Positions 17,485 through 26,038 of a DNA stretch of 49,523 nucleotides are shown here, piece by piece (position 1 is the first letter of the stretch; every line of letters begins with the position of its first letter). A model generated the notes under the pieces. It did not search any database and was not told the origin of the DNA. It worked only from the letters and a program-made list of their open reading frames with translations. The position numbers and the translations under genes are program-made. The stretch spans positions 1 through 49,523 of the forward strand of contig NZ_JAAQTO010000008.1 in NCBI RefSeq assembly GCF_011742165.1, in the 5' to 3' direction. The DNA comes from Billgrantia bachuensis (GTDB lineage Bacteria; Pseudomonadota; Gammaproteobacteria; Pseudomonadales; Halomonadaceae).

Positions 17485-18393
17485 TCACTCCTCCAGCTCG
17501 CGCGACTGGTAGCGATGGAACAGGGCAATGGGAATGATCAGGATCGCCAGCATCACCATGGCCAGTGCCGAGGCCACCGGCCAGTCGCGGTTGTGGAAGA
17601 ACTCCTCCCATAGCACCTTGCCGATCATCACCGTGTTGGGGCCGCCGAGCAGTTCGGGAATCACGTACTCCCCCACCGCCGGGATGAAGACCAGCATCGA
17701 GCCGGCGATGATACCGCCCTTCGAGAGCGGCAAGGTCACCTTGAGAAAGGTGTTGAGCTTGCGCGAGCCGAGATCCGAAGCCGCCTCCAGCAGCGAGCCG
17801 TCGAGTCGGGTCAGGTTGGCATAGAGCGGCAGCACCATGAACGGCAGGTAGGCATAGACGATGCCGAGGATGACGGCGAAGTTGGTGTTGAGCATGCGAA
17901 TGGGTGAATCGATCAGCCCCGCCCAGAGCAACAGGTTGTTGACCAACCCATTGTTGCTGAGGATACCCATCCAGGCGTAGACGCGGATCAGGAACGAGGT
18001 CCATGACGGCAACATCACCAGCAGCAGCAGCACCAATTGCCAGTGAGCCGGGGCGCGGGCCATGGCGTAGGCCATGGGATAGCCGAGCGCGAGGCACAGC
18101 ACGGTGGCCAGCAGCGCGATCTTTACCGACCCCCAGTAGGCCGAGACATAGAGCGTATCGGTGGCCAGGAACAGATAATTGCCGAAGGTGACGACGACGT
18201 TCAGCGTCTGGTTGGCGTAGTCGAAGATGGGACCGTAAGGCGGTATCGAGATCGCCGCCTCGGAAAGGCTGATCTTGAGCACGATGCCGAACGGCAGCAG
18301 AAAGAACAGGGTTAGCCACAGCAGCGGCGCGGCAATGACCCAGCCACGGCCAGGCTTGAACAGCCGCCGAAGGCGGATGGTGAGGTTAGCCAT
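17485..18393 (-). CDS. potH: Putrescine/polyamine ABC transporter permease
   Basis: 302 residues from ATG 18393 (GGGAG seven bases upstream). It is the first permease of the importer: an N-terminal helix about 18-45 ('VIAAPLLWLTLFFLLPFG'), a large periplasmic loop, then five helices. The EAA motif appears as 'LLEAASDLGSRKLNTFLKV' near residue 208. With PotI it forms the inner-membrane channel that accepts putrescine or spermidine from PotF. Fourteen bases separate it from potG upstream. Its stop is immediately before potI's start, consistent with coupled translation and equal subunit amounts. Confidence 0.92.
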   Translation of the reverse strand: MANLTIRLRRLFKPGRGWVIAAPLLWLTLFFLLPFGIVLKISLSEAAISIPPYGPIFDYANQTLNVVVTFGNYLFLATDTLYVSAYWGSVKIALLATVLCLALGYPMAYAMARAPAHWQLVLLLLVMLPSWTSFLIRVYAWMGILSNNGLVNNLLLWAGLIDSPIRMLNTNFAVILGIVYAYLPFMVLPLYANLTRLDGSLLEAASDLGSRKLNTFLKVTLPLSKGGIIAGSMLVFIPAVGEYVIPELLGGPNTVMIGKVLWEEFFHNRDWPVASALAMVMLAILIIPIALFHRYQSRELEE

Positions 18394-18407
18394 TGCAGAT
18401 CTCCCGC

Positions 18408-19595
18408 TCAATCGTGCAGAACGACTGCGCTGTGCGCGTCCCAGTGGACGAAAACCGACTCGTCCCAGCGCGGCCGGTCACCGCGCCGCTCGGTATTGGC
18501 CATGCTGGCCTTGACCAGTTGGCCGCTCTCGATGCGCACGTAGTAGACCGAGAAGCCGCCGAGGTAGGCGATGTCCTCGACGGTGCCCGCTGCCCAGTTG
18601 TCTTCGCCCGTTGGGCGCTCGCGGGAGAGCCAGGTCTTTTCCGGGCGCACGGCGACCCATACGCGACGCTCGTCGGCCTGGGTACTGACGCCATGGTCGA
18701 TGCGAATCGAGCGCCCCAGCGCCGGGCTATCGATCACGCAGTGATCGGCTTCGTCAACGACGATCTCGCCCTCGAACAGGTTCACGGTACCGACGAACTC
18801 CGCCACCATGCGATTGGCCGGGCTCTCGTAGACGTCCATCGGTGTACCCACCTGGGCAATCCAGCCGTCGGCCATGATCGCCACGCGGTCGGCCATGGTC
18901 ATGGCCTCCTCCTGATCGTGGGTGACCATGATGCAGGTCACTCCCACGCGCTCGAGGATCTGCACCACCTCGAGCTGCATCTCGGTACGCAGCTTCTTGT
19001 CCAGCGCCCCCATCGGCTCGTCGAGCAGCAGTAGCTTGGGTCGCTTGGCCAACGAGCGTGCCAGGGCCACACGCTGGCGCTGGCCGCCTGAGAGTTGGTG
19101 CGGCTTGCGCCGGGCGAATGCCTCCATGTGTACCAGCTTGAGCATCTCGATCACGCGCTCGTCGATCTCGCGTCGCGGCAGCTTGTCCTGCTTGAGACCG
19201 AAAGCGATGTTCTGCGCCACCGTCATATGCGGGAACAGTGCATAGGACTGGAACATCATGTTGATCGGACGCTCATAGGGCGGCATGGCGGTGATATCCT
19301 CGCCGTCGAGCACGACCTGCCCTTCGCTGGGCTTCTCGAAGCCGGCCAACATGCGCAGCAGCGTCGATTTTCCCGAACCGGAGCCGCCCAGCAGGGCGAA
19401 GATCTCGCCGCGGCGAATCGACAGGCTGACGTCGTCCACCGCCAAGACGCCGTCGAAGCGCTTGCTGACGCGGCGAATCTCCATCAGTTCCTCACCGCGA
19501 GCCTGGCGTGGCTTGCCGGGCACTTCATCGGCATGCACCCCGCTCTCGACGGTTCGTCGCGATGGTTCCGAAGCTTGAATCGGGGTTTGCGGCAT
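18408..19595 (-). CDS. potG: Putrescine/polyamine ABC transporter ATP-binding protein
   Basis: 395 residues from ATG 19595, with AGGAG eight bases upstream. ABC ATPase of the spermidine/putrescine class: Walker A 'GGSGSGKST' at 70-78, Q-loop 'MMFQSYALFPHM', signature 'HQLSGGQRQR' near 155, Walker B 'LLLLDEPMGALD', H-loop 'IMVTHDQEEAM'. The C-terminal 130 residues form the TOBE/OB regulatory domain of this class. It energises import through PotH/PotI. A 40-residue N-terminal extension before 'MEIRRVSKRF' is Pro/Ser/Glu-rich and similar in kind to PotG of enterobacteria. It follows potF after 69 bp holding a stable hairpin. Confidence 0.93.
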   Translation of the reverse strand: MPQTPIQASEPSRRTVESGVHADEVPGKPRQARGEELMEIRRVSKRFDGVLAVDDVSLSIRRGEIFALLGGSGSGKSTLLRMLAGFEKPSEGQVVLDGEDITAMPPYERPINMMFQSYALFPHMTVAQNIAFGLKQDKLPRREIDERVIEMLKLVHMEAFARRKPHQLSGGQRQRVALARSLAKRPKLLLLDEPMGALDKKLRTEMQLEVVQILERVGVTCIMVTHDQEEAMTMADRVAIMADGWIAQVGTPMDVYESPANRMVAEFVGTVNLFEGEIVVDEADHCVIDSPALGRSIRIDHGVSTQADERRVWVAVRPEKTWLSRERPTGEDNWAAGTVEDIAYLGGFSVYYVRIESGQLVKASMANTERRGDRPRWDESVFVHWDAHSAVVLHD

Positions 19596-19637
19596 CACAG
19601 CGACTCCTGTGGCAAGCAAGCGTTGGTCGGCTTTTCT

Positions 19638-19657
19638 GCCGGCCCGGCAGGGCCGGC
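19638..19657 (-). promoter_or_regulatory. Intercistronic hairpin between potF and potG
   Basis: GCCGGCCC and GGGCCGGC pair perfectly around a four-base loop, with no U-tract on the minus-strand transcript. It is placed right after the gene for the periplasmic binding protein, where such hairpins commonly protect the upstream message and set a high binding protein to membrane-subunit ratio. Role inferred. Confidence 0.6.
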
Positions 19658-19664
19658 GCGGAGA

Positions 19665-20768
19665 TCAAATGCCGGACTTCACCCGGTTCCACGTGCGCGT
19701 GCGCACGCGCTGTACTGCCAAAGGCTTCTCTTCCTGGACGTACAGGTTCTCCATCACCTCCTGATTGGGATAGACGGAAGTGTCGTTGAGGATCTCAGGG
19801 TCGAGAAACTCGTTGGCGGCGATGTTGGGGTTGGCGTAGACCACATATTCAGTGATGTCTGCGGCGATCTCGGGTTCGAGGATGAAGTTGATGAAGGCGT
19901 GGGCGTTATCGGGGTTGGGCGCGTCGGCCGGAATCGCCATCATGTCGAACCACAGCGCCGCGCCCTCCTTGGGAATGGTGTAGGCGATCTCGAAGTCACG
20001 CCCCGCCTCCTCGGCGCGGTCGGCGGCCTGGAAGATGTCGCCGGAGTAGCCCGCCGCCACGCAGATGTCGCCGTTGGCGAGGTCCGAGATGTAGCGCGAC
20101 GAGTGAAAGTAGGTGATGTTGTCACGCACCGCGGCGATCAGGTCGCCGGCCGCCTCGATGTCTTCGGTCTTCTCCGAGATCGGCGACAGGCCCAGGTAGG
20201 CCATGCCGGCGGAGAGCATGTCATCACCGGTATCCAACATGGAAATGCCGCAGCCGCCCTCGTTCAACGCCGAAGTCACCTCAGGGTCGAAGATCAGCGC
20301 CCAGGAGTCGAGCGGCGCGTCCTCGCCGAGAATCTCGGTGACGCGTTCGACGTTGTAGCCGATGCCGTTGGTGCCCCACATGTACGGGATCGAATAGCGA
20401 CTACCGGGGTCGATCGATTCAAGCTGCTCCATCAGTTCGGGATTGAGGTTCTCCATATTGGGAATCTTGTCGTGGTCCAGCTCCTGGTAGACCCCGGCGC
20501 TGACCTGGCGGGTCAGGTAGTAGTTGGAGGGCACCACCACGTCGTAGCCGGAGCGGCCCGCCAGCACGGCAGCGTCGAGTACCTCGTTGCTATCGTAGAC
20601 GTCGTAGATCACCTCGATACCGGTGGCCTCGGTGAACTTCTCCAAGGTGTCCGGCGCGATGTAGTCCGACCAATTGTAGATGCGCACTTCGTTGGCCTGG
20701 GCGGCGGTAGCGACCATGGCCAGGGAACCCAGGGCGACGGCCAGAGTCAGCTTGCGTTGACATGACAT
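19665..20768 (-). CDS. potF: Periplasmic putrescine/polyamine-binding protein
   Basis: 367 residues from ATG 20768 (AGAGGTG upstream). Residues 1-25 are a signal peptide ('LTLAVALGSLAMVATAAQA', cleavage after AQA). The mature protein begins 'NEVRIYNWSDYIAPDTLEKF', the hallmark start of PotF/PotD/SpuD binding proteins, where W and S/D line the polyamine site. Other site residues appear in 'YMWGTNGIGYN' and 'CVAAGYSGDIFQA'. It captures putrescine or spermidine in the periplasm and delivers it to PotHI. It follows puuA2 and precedes potG in the operon. Substrate preference between putrescine, spermidine and agmatine cannot be fixed by eye. Confidence 0.94.
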   Translation of the reverse strand: MSCQRKLTLAVALGSLAMVATAAQANEVRIYNWSDYIAPDTLEKFTEATGIEVIYDVYDSNEVLDAAVLAGRSGYDVVVPSNYYLTRQVSAGVYQELDHDKIPNMENLNPELMEQLESIDPGSRYSIPYMWGTNGIGYNVERVTEILGEDAPLDSWALIFDPEVTSALNEGGCGISMLDTGDDMLSAGMAYLGLSPISEKTEDIEAAGDLIAAVRDNITYFHSSRYISDLANGDICVAAGYSGDIFQAADRAEEAGRDFEIAYTIPKEGAALWFDMMAIPADAPNPDNAHAFINFILEPEIAADITEYVVYANPNIAANEFLDPEILNDTSVYPNQEVMENLYVQEEKPLAVQRVRTRTWNRVKSGI

Positions 20769-20835
20769 GATGACACCTCTTGTTTGCATTGTTGTCGTAA
20801 GTCCGGCCATGACCCGGCCAGGCATTCTCTCCCCA

Positions 20836-22182
20836 CTAGACGCTCAACAGCAGGAACTCCCTCTCCCACGAACTGATGACCTTCTTGAAGTTCTCGTTCT
20901 CCACCCGCTTGACCGCCACGTAGCCGGTCACGAAACGATGCCCCATGTAGCGCTCCAGCTCGGCACAGTGCTCCATGCGCTCCAGCGCCTGCTCCAGCGT
21001 GAACGGCAAGCGCAGGTTGCGACGCTCGAACGCCCTGCCCTGCACCGGGGCGGAGGGATTGAGCTGTTGCATCATGCCGAGGTAGCCGCACAGCAGGCTG
21101 GCAGCGATGGCGAGATAGGCATTGGCGTCGGCGCCGGGCAGGCGATTCTCGATACGTCGGTTCTGAGGCGTGGAGTCGGGTACGCGCAGGCCACAGGTAC
21201 GGTTCTCCTCGCCCCACTCGACGTTGACCGGTGCCGAGGTATCGGGCAGGAAGCGGCGGAAGGAGTTGACGTTGGGCGCCATCAGCGGCAGCGCTTCGGG
21301 AATGAAGCGTTGCATGCCGCCGATATGATGGAGGAACAACTGGCTCATGGAGCCATCCTCGTTGGCGAATACGCTCCTCCCGGTGGCTGCATCCAGCACA
21401 CTCTGGTGAATGTGCATGGCGCTGCCGGGCTCGTTGGTGATCGGCTTGGCCATGAAGGTGGCCACCACGTCGTGCTTCAGTGCCGCCTCGCGCAGGGTGC
21501 GCTTGAACAGGAACACCTGATCGGCCAGCATCAGCGGGTCGCCGTGACGGAAGTTGATCTCCATCTGGGCGGTACCCTCCTCGTGTATCAGCGTGTCGAT
21601 ATCCAGCCCCTGGATCTCGCACCAGTCGTACATGTCTTCGAAGAGGGGGTCGAACTCATTGGCCGCGTCGATAGAGAACGACTGACGTCCGGTTTCCTGG
21701 CGCCCGCTACGGCCGATGGGCGGCAGTAGTGGAAGATCGGGATCCTCGCAGCGCTTGGTCAGGTAGAACTCCATTTCCGGTGCCACCACGGGCTTCCAAC
21801 CCTGCTCGGCATAGAGCGCCAGCACCCGCTTCAGCTGGTTGCGGCTCGAGAGTTCGATGGGATTGCCCATCTTGTCATAGCAGTCGTGGATGACCTGGGC
21901 GGTGGGCTCTAGCGCCCAAGGCACCGGATAGACGGCGGAGATATCGGGGCGGCAGAGCATGTCGATATCGGCAGGGTCGAGCAGCGAGTAATAGAGTTCG
22001 TCCTCGACGTAATCGCCGGTCACGGTCTGCAGCAGCACGCTTTCGGGAAGGCGCATGCCCTTCTCGGCCATGAACTTCGAAACAGGCGTGATCTTGCCAC
22101 GGGCGATGCCGGTGATGTCGCTGACCAGGCACTCCACCTCGGTGATGCGTCGCTCCTTCAGCCAGCTTTCCAGGTCTTTCAT
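20836..22182 (-). CDS. puuA: Gamma-glutamylpolyamine synthetase, glutamine synthetase family (copy 2)
   Basis: 448 residues from ATG 22182 (TGAGG five bases upstream; a GTG at 22215 has a poorer context). Motifs: 'CLVSDITGIARGKITP' N-terminal beta-grasp, 'APEMEFYLTKRC' near 133, 'EGTAQMEINFRHGDP' near 204, 'GSAMHIHQSV' near 248, 'IENRLPGADANAYLA' near 340. It ligates glutamate to putrescine or a related amine, the first step of the Puu/Pau route. It sits between puuB2 and the uptake genes, so incoming amine can be gamma-glutamylated at once. It differs substantially from copy 1 in sequence, arguing for separate substrates or regulation. Confidence 0.92.
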   Translation of the reverse strand: MKDLESWLKERRITEVECLVSDITGIARGKITPVSKFMAEKGMRLPESVLLQTVTGDYVEDELYYSLLDPADIDMLCRPDISAVYPVPWALEPTAQVIHDCYDKMGNPIELSSRNQLKRVLALYAEQGWKPVVAPEMEFYLTKRCEDPDLPLLPPIGRSGRQETGRQSFSIDAANEFDPLFEDMYDWCEIQGLDIDTLIHEEGTAQMEINFRHGDPLMLADQVFLFKRTLREAALKHDVVATFMAKPITNEPGSAMHIHQSVLDAATGRSVFANEDGSMSQLFLHHIGGMQRFIPEALPLMAPNVNSFRRFLPDTSAPVNVEWGEENRTCGLRVPDSTPQNRRIENRLPGADANAYLAIAASLLCGYLGMMQQLNPSAPVQGRAFERRNLRLPFTLEQALERMEHCAELERYMGHRFVTGYVAVKRVENENFKKVISSWEREFLLLSV

Positions 22183-22220
22183 GGGAACCTCATTGTGGCC
22201 CGTCCCGGGCGTCACGTTCG

Positions 22221-23516
22221 TTATAGTCGGTCGCGCAACTTGTAGAAGGTGGTGGCGAGAACCAGCAGCGGCGTGCGCAGGCGCTCGCCGCCCGGAAAAC
22301 GGCGATGGGGCATGGCGGCAAAGACATCGAAACGCTCGCTCTGCCCGGCAATGGTCTCACCGACCAGCTTTCCGGCCAGCCCGGCCAGCGCCATGCCGTG
22401 CCCCGAGTAGCCTTGGGCGTAATAGATATTGCTGCCAAGGCGGCCGAAGTCCGGCGCGCGATTGAGCGTGATCGCCACGTCGCCGCCCCAGCGGTAGTCG
22501 ATGCGCACGCCTTCGAGTGCCGGAAACAGACGCGCGATCTTGGCGTCCATGCGCTGCTGCAGGCCGCGCGGCTCGCGACCATCGTAGCTGACTTCACCGC
22601 CATAGATCAGCCGCCTGTCGGCCGAAAGGCGGTAGTAATCGAGGACGAAGTTGGCATCGGAAAGGGCATCGTTGCGAGGCAGCACCTTGGAGGCGCGCTC
22701 TTCACCCAGCGGCTCGGTGGCGACGATATAGTTGGCCGCGCGCATGACGCGACCTTCGAGTTCCGGCAACAGCCGCCCCAGATAGGCGTTGGCGCCCACC
22801 ACCACGAAATCGGCCGTGATCTCGCCCTGCGCGGTAACCACGGTGGCGGGTTGGCCACGGCGAATGGTCAGGGCCGCGCTATGCTCGTGAATCGTCACGC
22901 CAGCCTGCTGGGCCGCCCGTGCCAGCCCCAGGGTATAGTTGAGCGGATGCAGGTGGCCGCCTTCGCTCTCGTGGAGCGCCCCCGGGTACGCCGAGGTCGC
23001 CACCCGCTCATGCAGCGCCTCGCCTTCGAGCCAGGTAAGCGCCTCGTAACCGTAGTCGCGGGCCAGACGCTCCTGCATCTGCTTGAGCTCGCGCACGTGG
23101 CGCGACTTCACTGCAGCATGCAGGTAACCCCAGGCGAGGTCGCAGGGAATCGCATGCTGCTCGATGAGTTCGGTAGTCAAGCGTACCGCCTCGCGGCTCA
23201 GCTCCCAGACTTCACGGGCGCGCTCGCGGCCGAGCGCCTGTTCCACGGTGGCGATGTCGGTCCCCAGACCGGGCAGGATCTGGCCACCGCTGCGTCCGGA
23301 GGCGCCAAACCCGATCTCGTGGGCTTCGAGCAGGGTCACCGAGTAGCCGCGCTCTGCCAGGTGCAGCGCCGCGGAACAGCCGGTGATCCCACCACCGATG
23401 ACGCACACATCGACACGTCGGCGCCCGACAAGCGGAGGACATGCCTGCTCGAGATGCACCGTGATCGAATCGCGGTAGTAGGATGCGGGTTTGTCGATCT
23501 GGGCGGCAGTGGCCAT
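22221..23516 (-). CDS. puuB: Gamma-glutamylputrescine oxidoreductase-type FAD enzyme (copy 2)
   Basis: 431 residues from ATG 23516; an upstream in-frame ATG at 23549 lacks a ribosome site. FAD motif 'VCVIGGGITGCSAALHLAERG' near 38-58, then 'GFGASGRSGGQILPG' and C-terminal 'YYAQGYSGHGMALAGLAGKL'. It oxidises gamma-glutamylated amines to aldehydes. It is the first gene of the operon puuB2-puuA2-potF-potG-potH-potI-puuB1, 38 bp ahead of puuA2, and follows a 240-bp AT-rich leader. Its aldehyde product would be taken by one of the ALDHs encoded outside this operon. It aligns by motifs along its length with the puuB copy at 15308. Confidence 0.91.
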   Translation of the reverse strand: MATAAQIDKPASYYRDSITVHLEQACPPLVGRRRVDVCVIGGGITGCSAALHLAERGYSVTLLEAHEIGFGASGRSGGQILPGLGTDIATVEQALGRERAREVWELSREAVRLTTELIEQHAIPCDLAWGYLHAAVKSRHVRELKQMQERLARDYGYEALTWLEGEALHERVATSAYPGALHESEGGHLHPLNYTLGLARAAQQAGVTIHEHSAALTIRRGQPATVVTAQGEITADFVVVGANAYLGRLLPELEGRVMRAANYIVATEPLGEERASKVLPRNDALSDANFVLDYYRLSADRRLIYGGEVSYDGREPRGLQQRMDAKIARLFPALEGVRIDYRWGGDVAITLNRAPDFGRLGSNIYYAQGYSGHGMALAGLAGKLVGETIAGQSERFDVFAAMPHRRFPGGERLRTPLLVLATTFYKLRDRL

Positions 23517-23756
23517 GCTGCGTATTCCTGAAGCGGTAAACCAGCTCATTGAATTTGTTCAGTCTGGCATCATACCGGCAGGGAATGTCAAGTATCCAAT
23601 AACGAGAACGATGAGCCGCCTCTTCGGACCATTCGCACAAACGGCAAAAAGATCCATAAGAAAAAGCAATTTACGAACGCCCACCGGGAAAGAAAGAAAG
23701 CTTCTCGGTTATCGTCCAACCTTTTCTTGTTAAATAATGACCATCACACAATTCTC
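23517..23756. promoter_or_regulatory. AT-rich leader/promoter region of the puuB2-puuA2-pot operon
   Basis: No gene is supported here. The 240 bp are A-rich on the plus strand, much lower in GC than the flanks. On the minus strand a TTGACA box (about 23593-23588) and a TATGAT box (about 23576-23571) occur but only 11 bp apart, so neither can be paired confidently. The moeB stop is at 23757, giving moeB no obvious terminator. Confidence 0.35.
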
Positions 23757-24512
23757 TCAGCGCTCGGCACACACCGGGCAAGCGGGATCGCGCGGCACCT
23801 GAAAGTGACGCCACTGTCCGCTCAGCCCGTCGAAGGTGGAAAGTCCGTGGTGCGGCGTACCGGCTCCGCTGAGCAGCTTGACCGCTTCCAGCGCCTGGAA
23901 GCAGCCGATCAGCCCCACCAAGGGGGCTACCACGCCGCTCTCGGCGCAGCGCAGCTCCTCGTCTCCTCCCTCTTCGGGCGGATAGAGACAGGCATAACAG
24001 GGCGAGACGGGATCATGCGGATCGAACACTGCCAGCTGCCCCGAGAAGCGAATCGCCGCCCCCGAGACCAGCGGCACCCCGGCACGCTGGCAGGCAGCAT
24101 TGATGGCGTAGCGGCTGGAGAAACGGTCGGTGCAATCGAGCACCAGATCGACGCCGGCGACTACCCGATTCAGCCTCTCGTCGTCCAGATGCTCTTGCAT
24201 GACCTGGATGTCACAGCCCGGGTTCAGTGCCAGCGCCGCCCGGCGGGCGGACTCCGCCTTGTTGCGCCCCAGGTCGGCCATGCCATGAGCAATTTGGCGC
24301 TGAAGATTGGAGAGCTCCACCTCATCGGCGTCGGCCAGGATCAGGTGGCCCACCCCGGCGGCGGCCAGGTAGAGCGCCACCGGCGAGCCCAACCCGCCGG
24401 CGCCCACCACCAGCGCACGCGAGGCCAGCAGGCGCTCCTGGCCCTCGATATCGATCGCCTCGAGCATGATCTGCCGGCTGTAGCGCAACAGCGCCTCGTC
24501 GTTCATTGCCAT
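23757..24512 (-). CDS. moeB: Molybdopterin-synthase adenylyltransferase
   Basis: 251 residues, an E1-like enzyme that adenylates the C-terminus of MoaD for molybdopterin synthesis (or a ThiS-type carrier). ATP loop 'VVGAGGLGSP' at 35-43, arginine finger in 'ELSNLQRQI' (R72), 'CTDRFSSRY', Zn ligands C172/C175 ('CYAC') and C245/C248 ('CPVC'), and C189 in 'LRCAESGV'. The ATG shares its A with the TAA of lrp (TAATG at 24512), so translation is coupled to lrp; ATG 24506 is an alternative. In many gammaproteobacteria moeB directly follows prmC, and here lrp sits between. ThiF is a possible alternative name. Confidence 0.9.
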   Translation of the reverse strand: MAMNDEALLRYSRQIMLEAIDIEGQERLLASRALVVGAGGLGSPVALYLAAAGVGHLILADADEVELSNLQRQIAHGMADLGRNKAESARRAALALNPGCDIQVMQEHLDDERLNRVVAGVDLVLDCTDRFSSRYAINAACQRAGVPLVSGAAIRFSGQLAVFDPHDPVSPCYACLYPPEEGGDEELRCAESGVVAPLVGLIGCFQALEAVKLLSGAGTPHHGLSTFDGLSGQWRHFQVPRDPACPVCAER

Positions 24513-25012
24513 TACTTGTCTTCGAGCTCCTCGATATCGGGTACGTAGAGCGAGAACTCCTCCTTGACCTCCTCCATCACCACGTAGCTCTTCGACTCCT
24601 TGACGCCTGGAAGGGTCAGTACCACGTCGCCGAGCAACTGACGGTAGGCGGACATCTCGGGAATCCGGCACTTGAGAATGTAGTCGAACTGCCCCGAGAC
24701 CAGGTGGCACTCCTGAATCTGCGGCAGGCGAGACACGGCACGCCGGAATTCGTCGAACACTGCCGGCGACTGGGTCTCGAGACTGATCTCGACGAACACC
24801 AGCAGGTTGGCCTTGAGCGCGCGCGGGTTGAGTATCGCCTTGTAGCCGCGAATGACGCCGGACTTCTCGAGGCGCTTGACGCGCTCCAGGCATGGCGTAG
24901 TGGAGAGCCCGACCTGAGCGGCCAGATCGACGTAGGAGATACGGGCATTGTCCTGCAGGCAGCGCAGGATCTTGAGATCGATACGATCGAGCGAGCGGGT
25001 CTTGGTTTTCAT
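24512..25012 (-). CDS. lrp: Leucine-responsive regulatory protein, Lrp/AsnC family
   Basis: 166 residues from ATG 25012. The N-terminal helix-turn-helix spans about 9-60 ('LDRIDLKILRCLQ', 'GLSTTPCLERVKRLEKSG') and the C-terminal RAM ligand/oligomer domain includes 'ECHLVSGQFDYILKCRIP' and 'LPGVKESKSYVVMEEVKEE'. The whole sequence follows E. coli Lrp closely, so this is likely the global regulator rather than a specialised AsnC. The tail is longer and acidic ('DIEELEDK'). It is followed by moeB through a TAATG overlap and separated from prmC by 180 bp, which must hold its promoter. Lrp controls amino acid and polyamine-related genes in other bacteria; a link to the adjacent operon is conjecture. 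Confidence 0.88.
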   Translation of the reverse strand: MKTKTRSLDRIDLKILRCLQDNARISYVDLAAQVGLSTTPCLERVKRLEKSGVIRGYKAILNPRALKANLLVFVEISLETQSPAVFDEFRRAVSRLPQIQECHLVSGQFDYILKCRIPEMSAYRQLLGDVVLTLPGVKESKSYVVMEEVKEEFSLYVPDIEELEDK

Positions 25013-25192
25013 TATCGTGTCGTGGGAAGCCGAGTCAGAGTGAGTGAAGCGTCGCCATGACAGCAGATCGACCTGAAAAAGCGCGGAAATCAGGCGCGGT
25101 GCTGGTGTTCGGTCGCACAAACATGCCGACATTTGGAATTATTTCCTGAACAGATGTACCACAGCGACCACTTCCACTCCAATAAGCCTGAC

Positions 25193-26038
25193 TCAACGTT
25201 GCCGAGGCCGCCGGCCGTAGGTCACCCGCTCATGGCCTCCGAGGTCGCGCCGACTGGCCACTGCGGTATAACCGCTGTCCTCCAGCAGGTTGCGAACGGC
25301 AGCCGCCTGTTCGTGGCCGTGCTCCAGGGCAAGCCAGCCTCCCGGCAACAGATGGGCCATGCCCCGCTCGACGAGGTGGCGCAGATCGGCCAGCCCGGCA
25401 TCCGCCGCGACCAACGCGCTGCTGGGCTCGAAACGCACGTCGCCCTGTGCCAGGTGCGGATCCTGCGCATCGATGTAGGGCGGATTGGCCGCGATCAGGG
25501 TAAAGCGCTCATCGGCCAAGGCCACAAACCAGTCGCTCAACGAAAAGCTCGCGTTGGCGATGCCCAGACGATGAGCATTGGACTCGGCCAGCGCCACCGC
25601 CTCCGGTACACGATCGACCCCGAGCGCTTCCCAGCCAGGCCGCTCGCTGGCGAAGGCCAGTGCGATGGCACCGGTCCCGGTGCCCAGATCGAGTAACCGA
25701 CCCGACGGCTCAGGTGCCAGCTCGAGCAGCAGCTCGACCAGAGTTTCGGTATCGGGCCGGGGAATCAGGGTATGCCGCGAGGTGGCCAGGGCAAGCCCCC
25801 AGAACTCCCGCATGCCGGTCAGGTAGGCCACGGGATGTCCCGCTGCGCGTGCCGCCACCAGGGCCTCGAAGCGGGCCCGTGCGTAGGTCGTCGCGGGCCG
25901 GTCGCCCCAGGTATAGAGCCAGGTCCGATCGACGCCCAGCACATGGCAGAGCAGCACCTCGGCATCGAGCCGCGGACTGGCCGAGCCCGATCGCGCCAGA
26001 CGCTCGGCCGCCCGCGCCAGCAACGCATCGAGACGCAT
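25193..26038 (-). CDS. prmC: Peptide chain release factor N5-glutamine methyltransferase
   Basis: 281 residues. PrmC methylates the glutamine of the GGQ motif in RF1 and RF2. An N-terminal helical domain (1-85) is followed by the SAM-binding Rossmann fold, with 'LLDLGTGTGAIALAFA' at 115-130 and the glutamine-site motif NPPY at 185-188. 'LIPRPDTETLVE' (91-102) is a further family hallmark. The start overlaps the stop of prfA by one base (TGATG at 26038), so enzyme and substrate are made from one message in a coupled way. Confidence 0.95.
   Translation of the reverse strand: MRLDALLARAAERLARSGSASPRLDAEVLLCHVLGVDRTWLYTWGDRPATTYARARFEALVAARAAGHPVAYLTGMREFWGLALATSRHTLIPRPDTETLVELLLELAPEPSGRLLDLGTGTGAIALAFASERPGWEALGVDRVPEAVALAESNAHRLGIANASFSLSDWFVALADERFTLIAANPPYIDAQDPHLAQGDVRFEPSSALVAADAGLADLRHLVERGMAHLLPGGWLALEHGHEQAAAVRNLLEDSGYTAVASRRDLGGHERVTYGRRPRQR

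Noticed and set aside
17483..18319. N-terminal extension of potI through the potH region
   Set aside because: The open frame continues upstream by chance; the real start has a ribosome site at 17482 and the extension lacks membrane segments and overlaps potH fully.
23564..23580. Sigma-54-like GG-N10-GC motif upstream of puuB2
   Set aside because: It reads on the plus strand, away from the operon, with no gene downstream in that direction, and the -12 half is a poor match.
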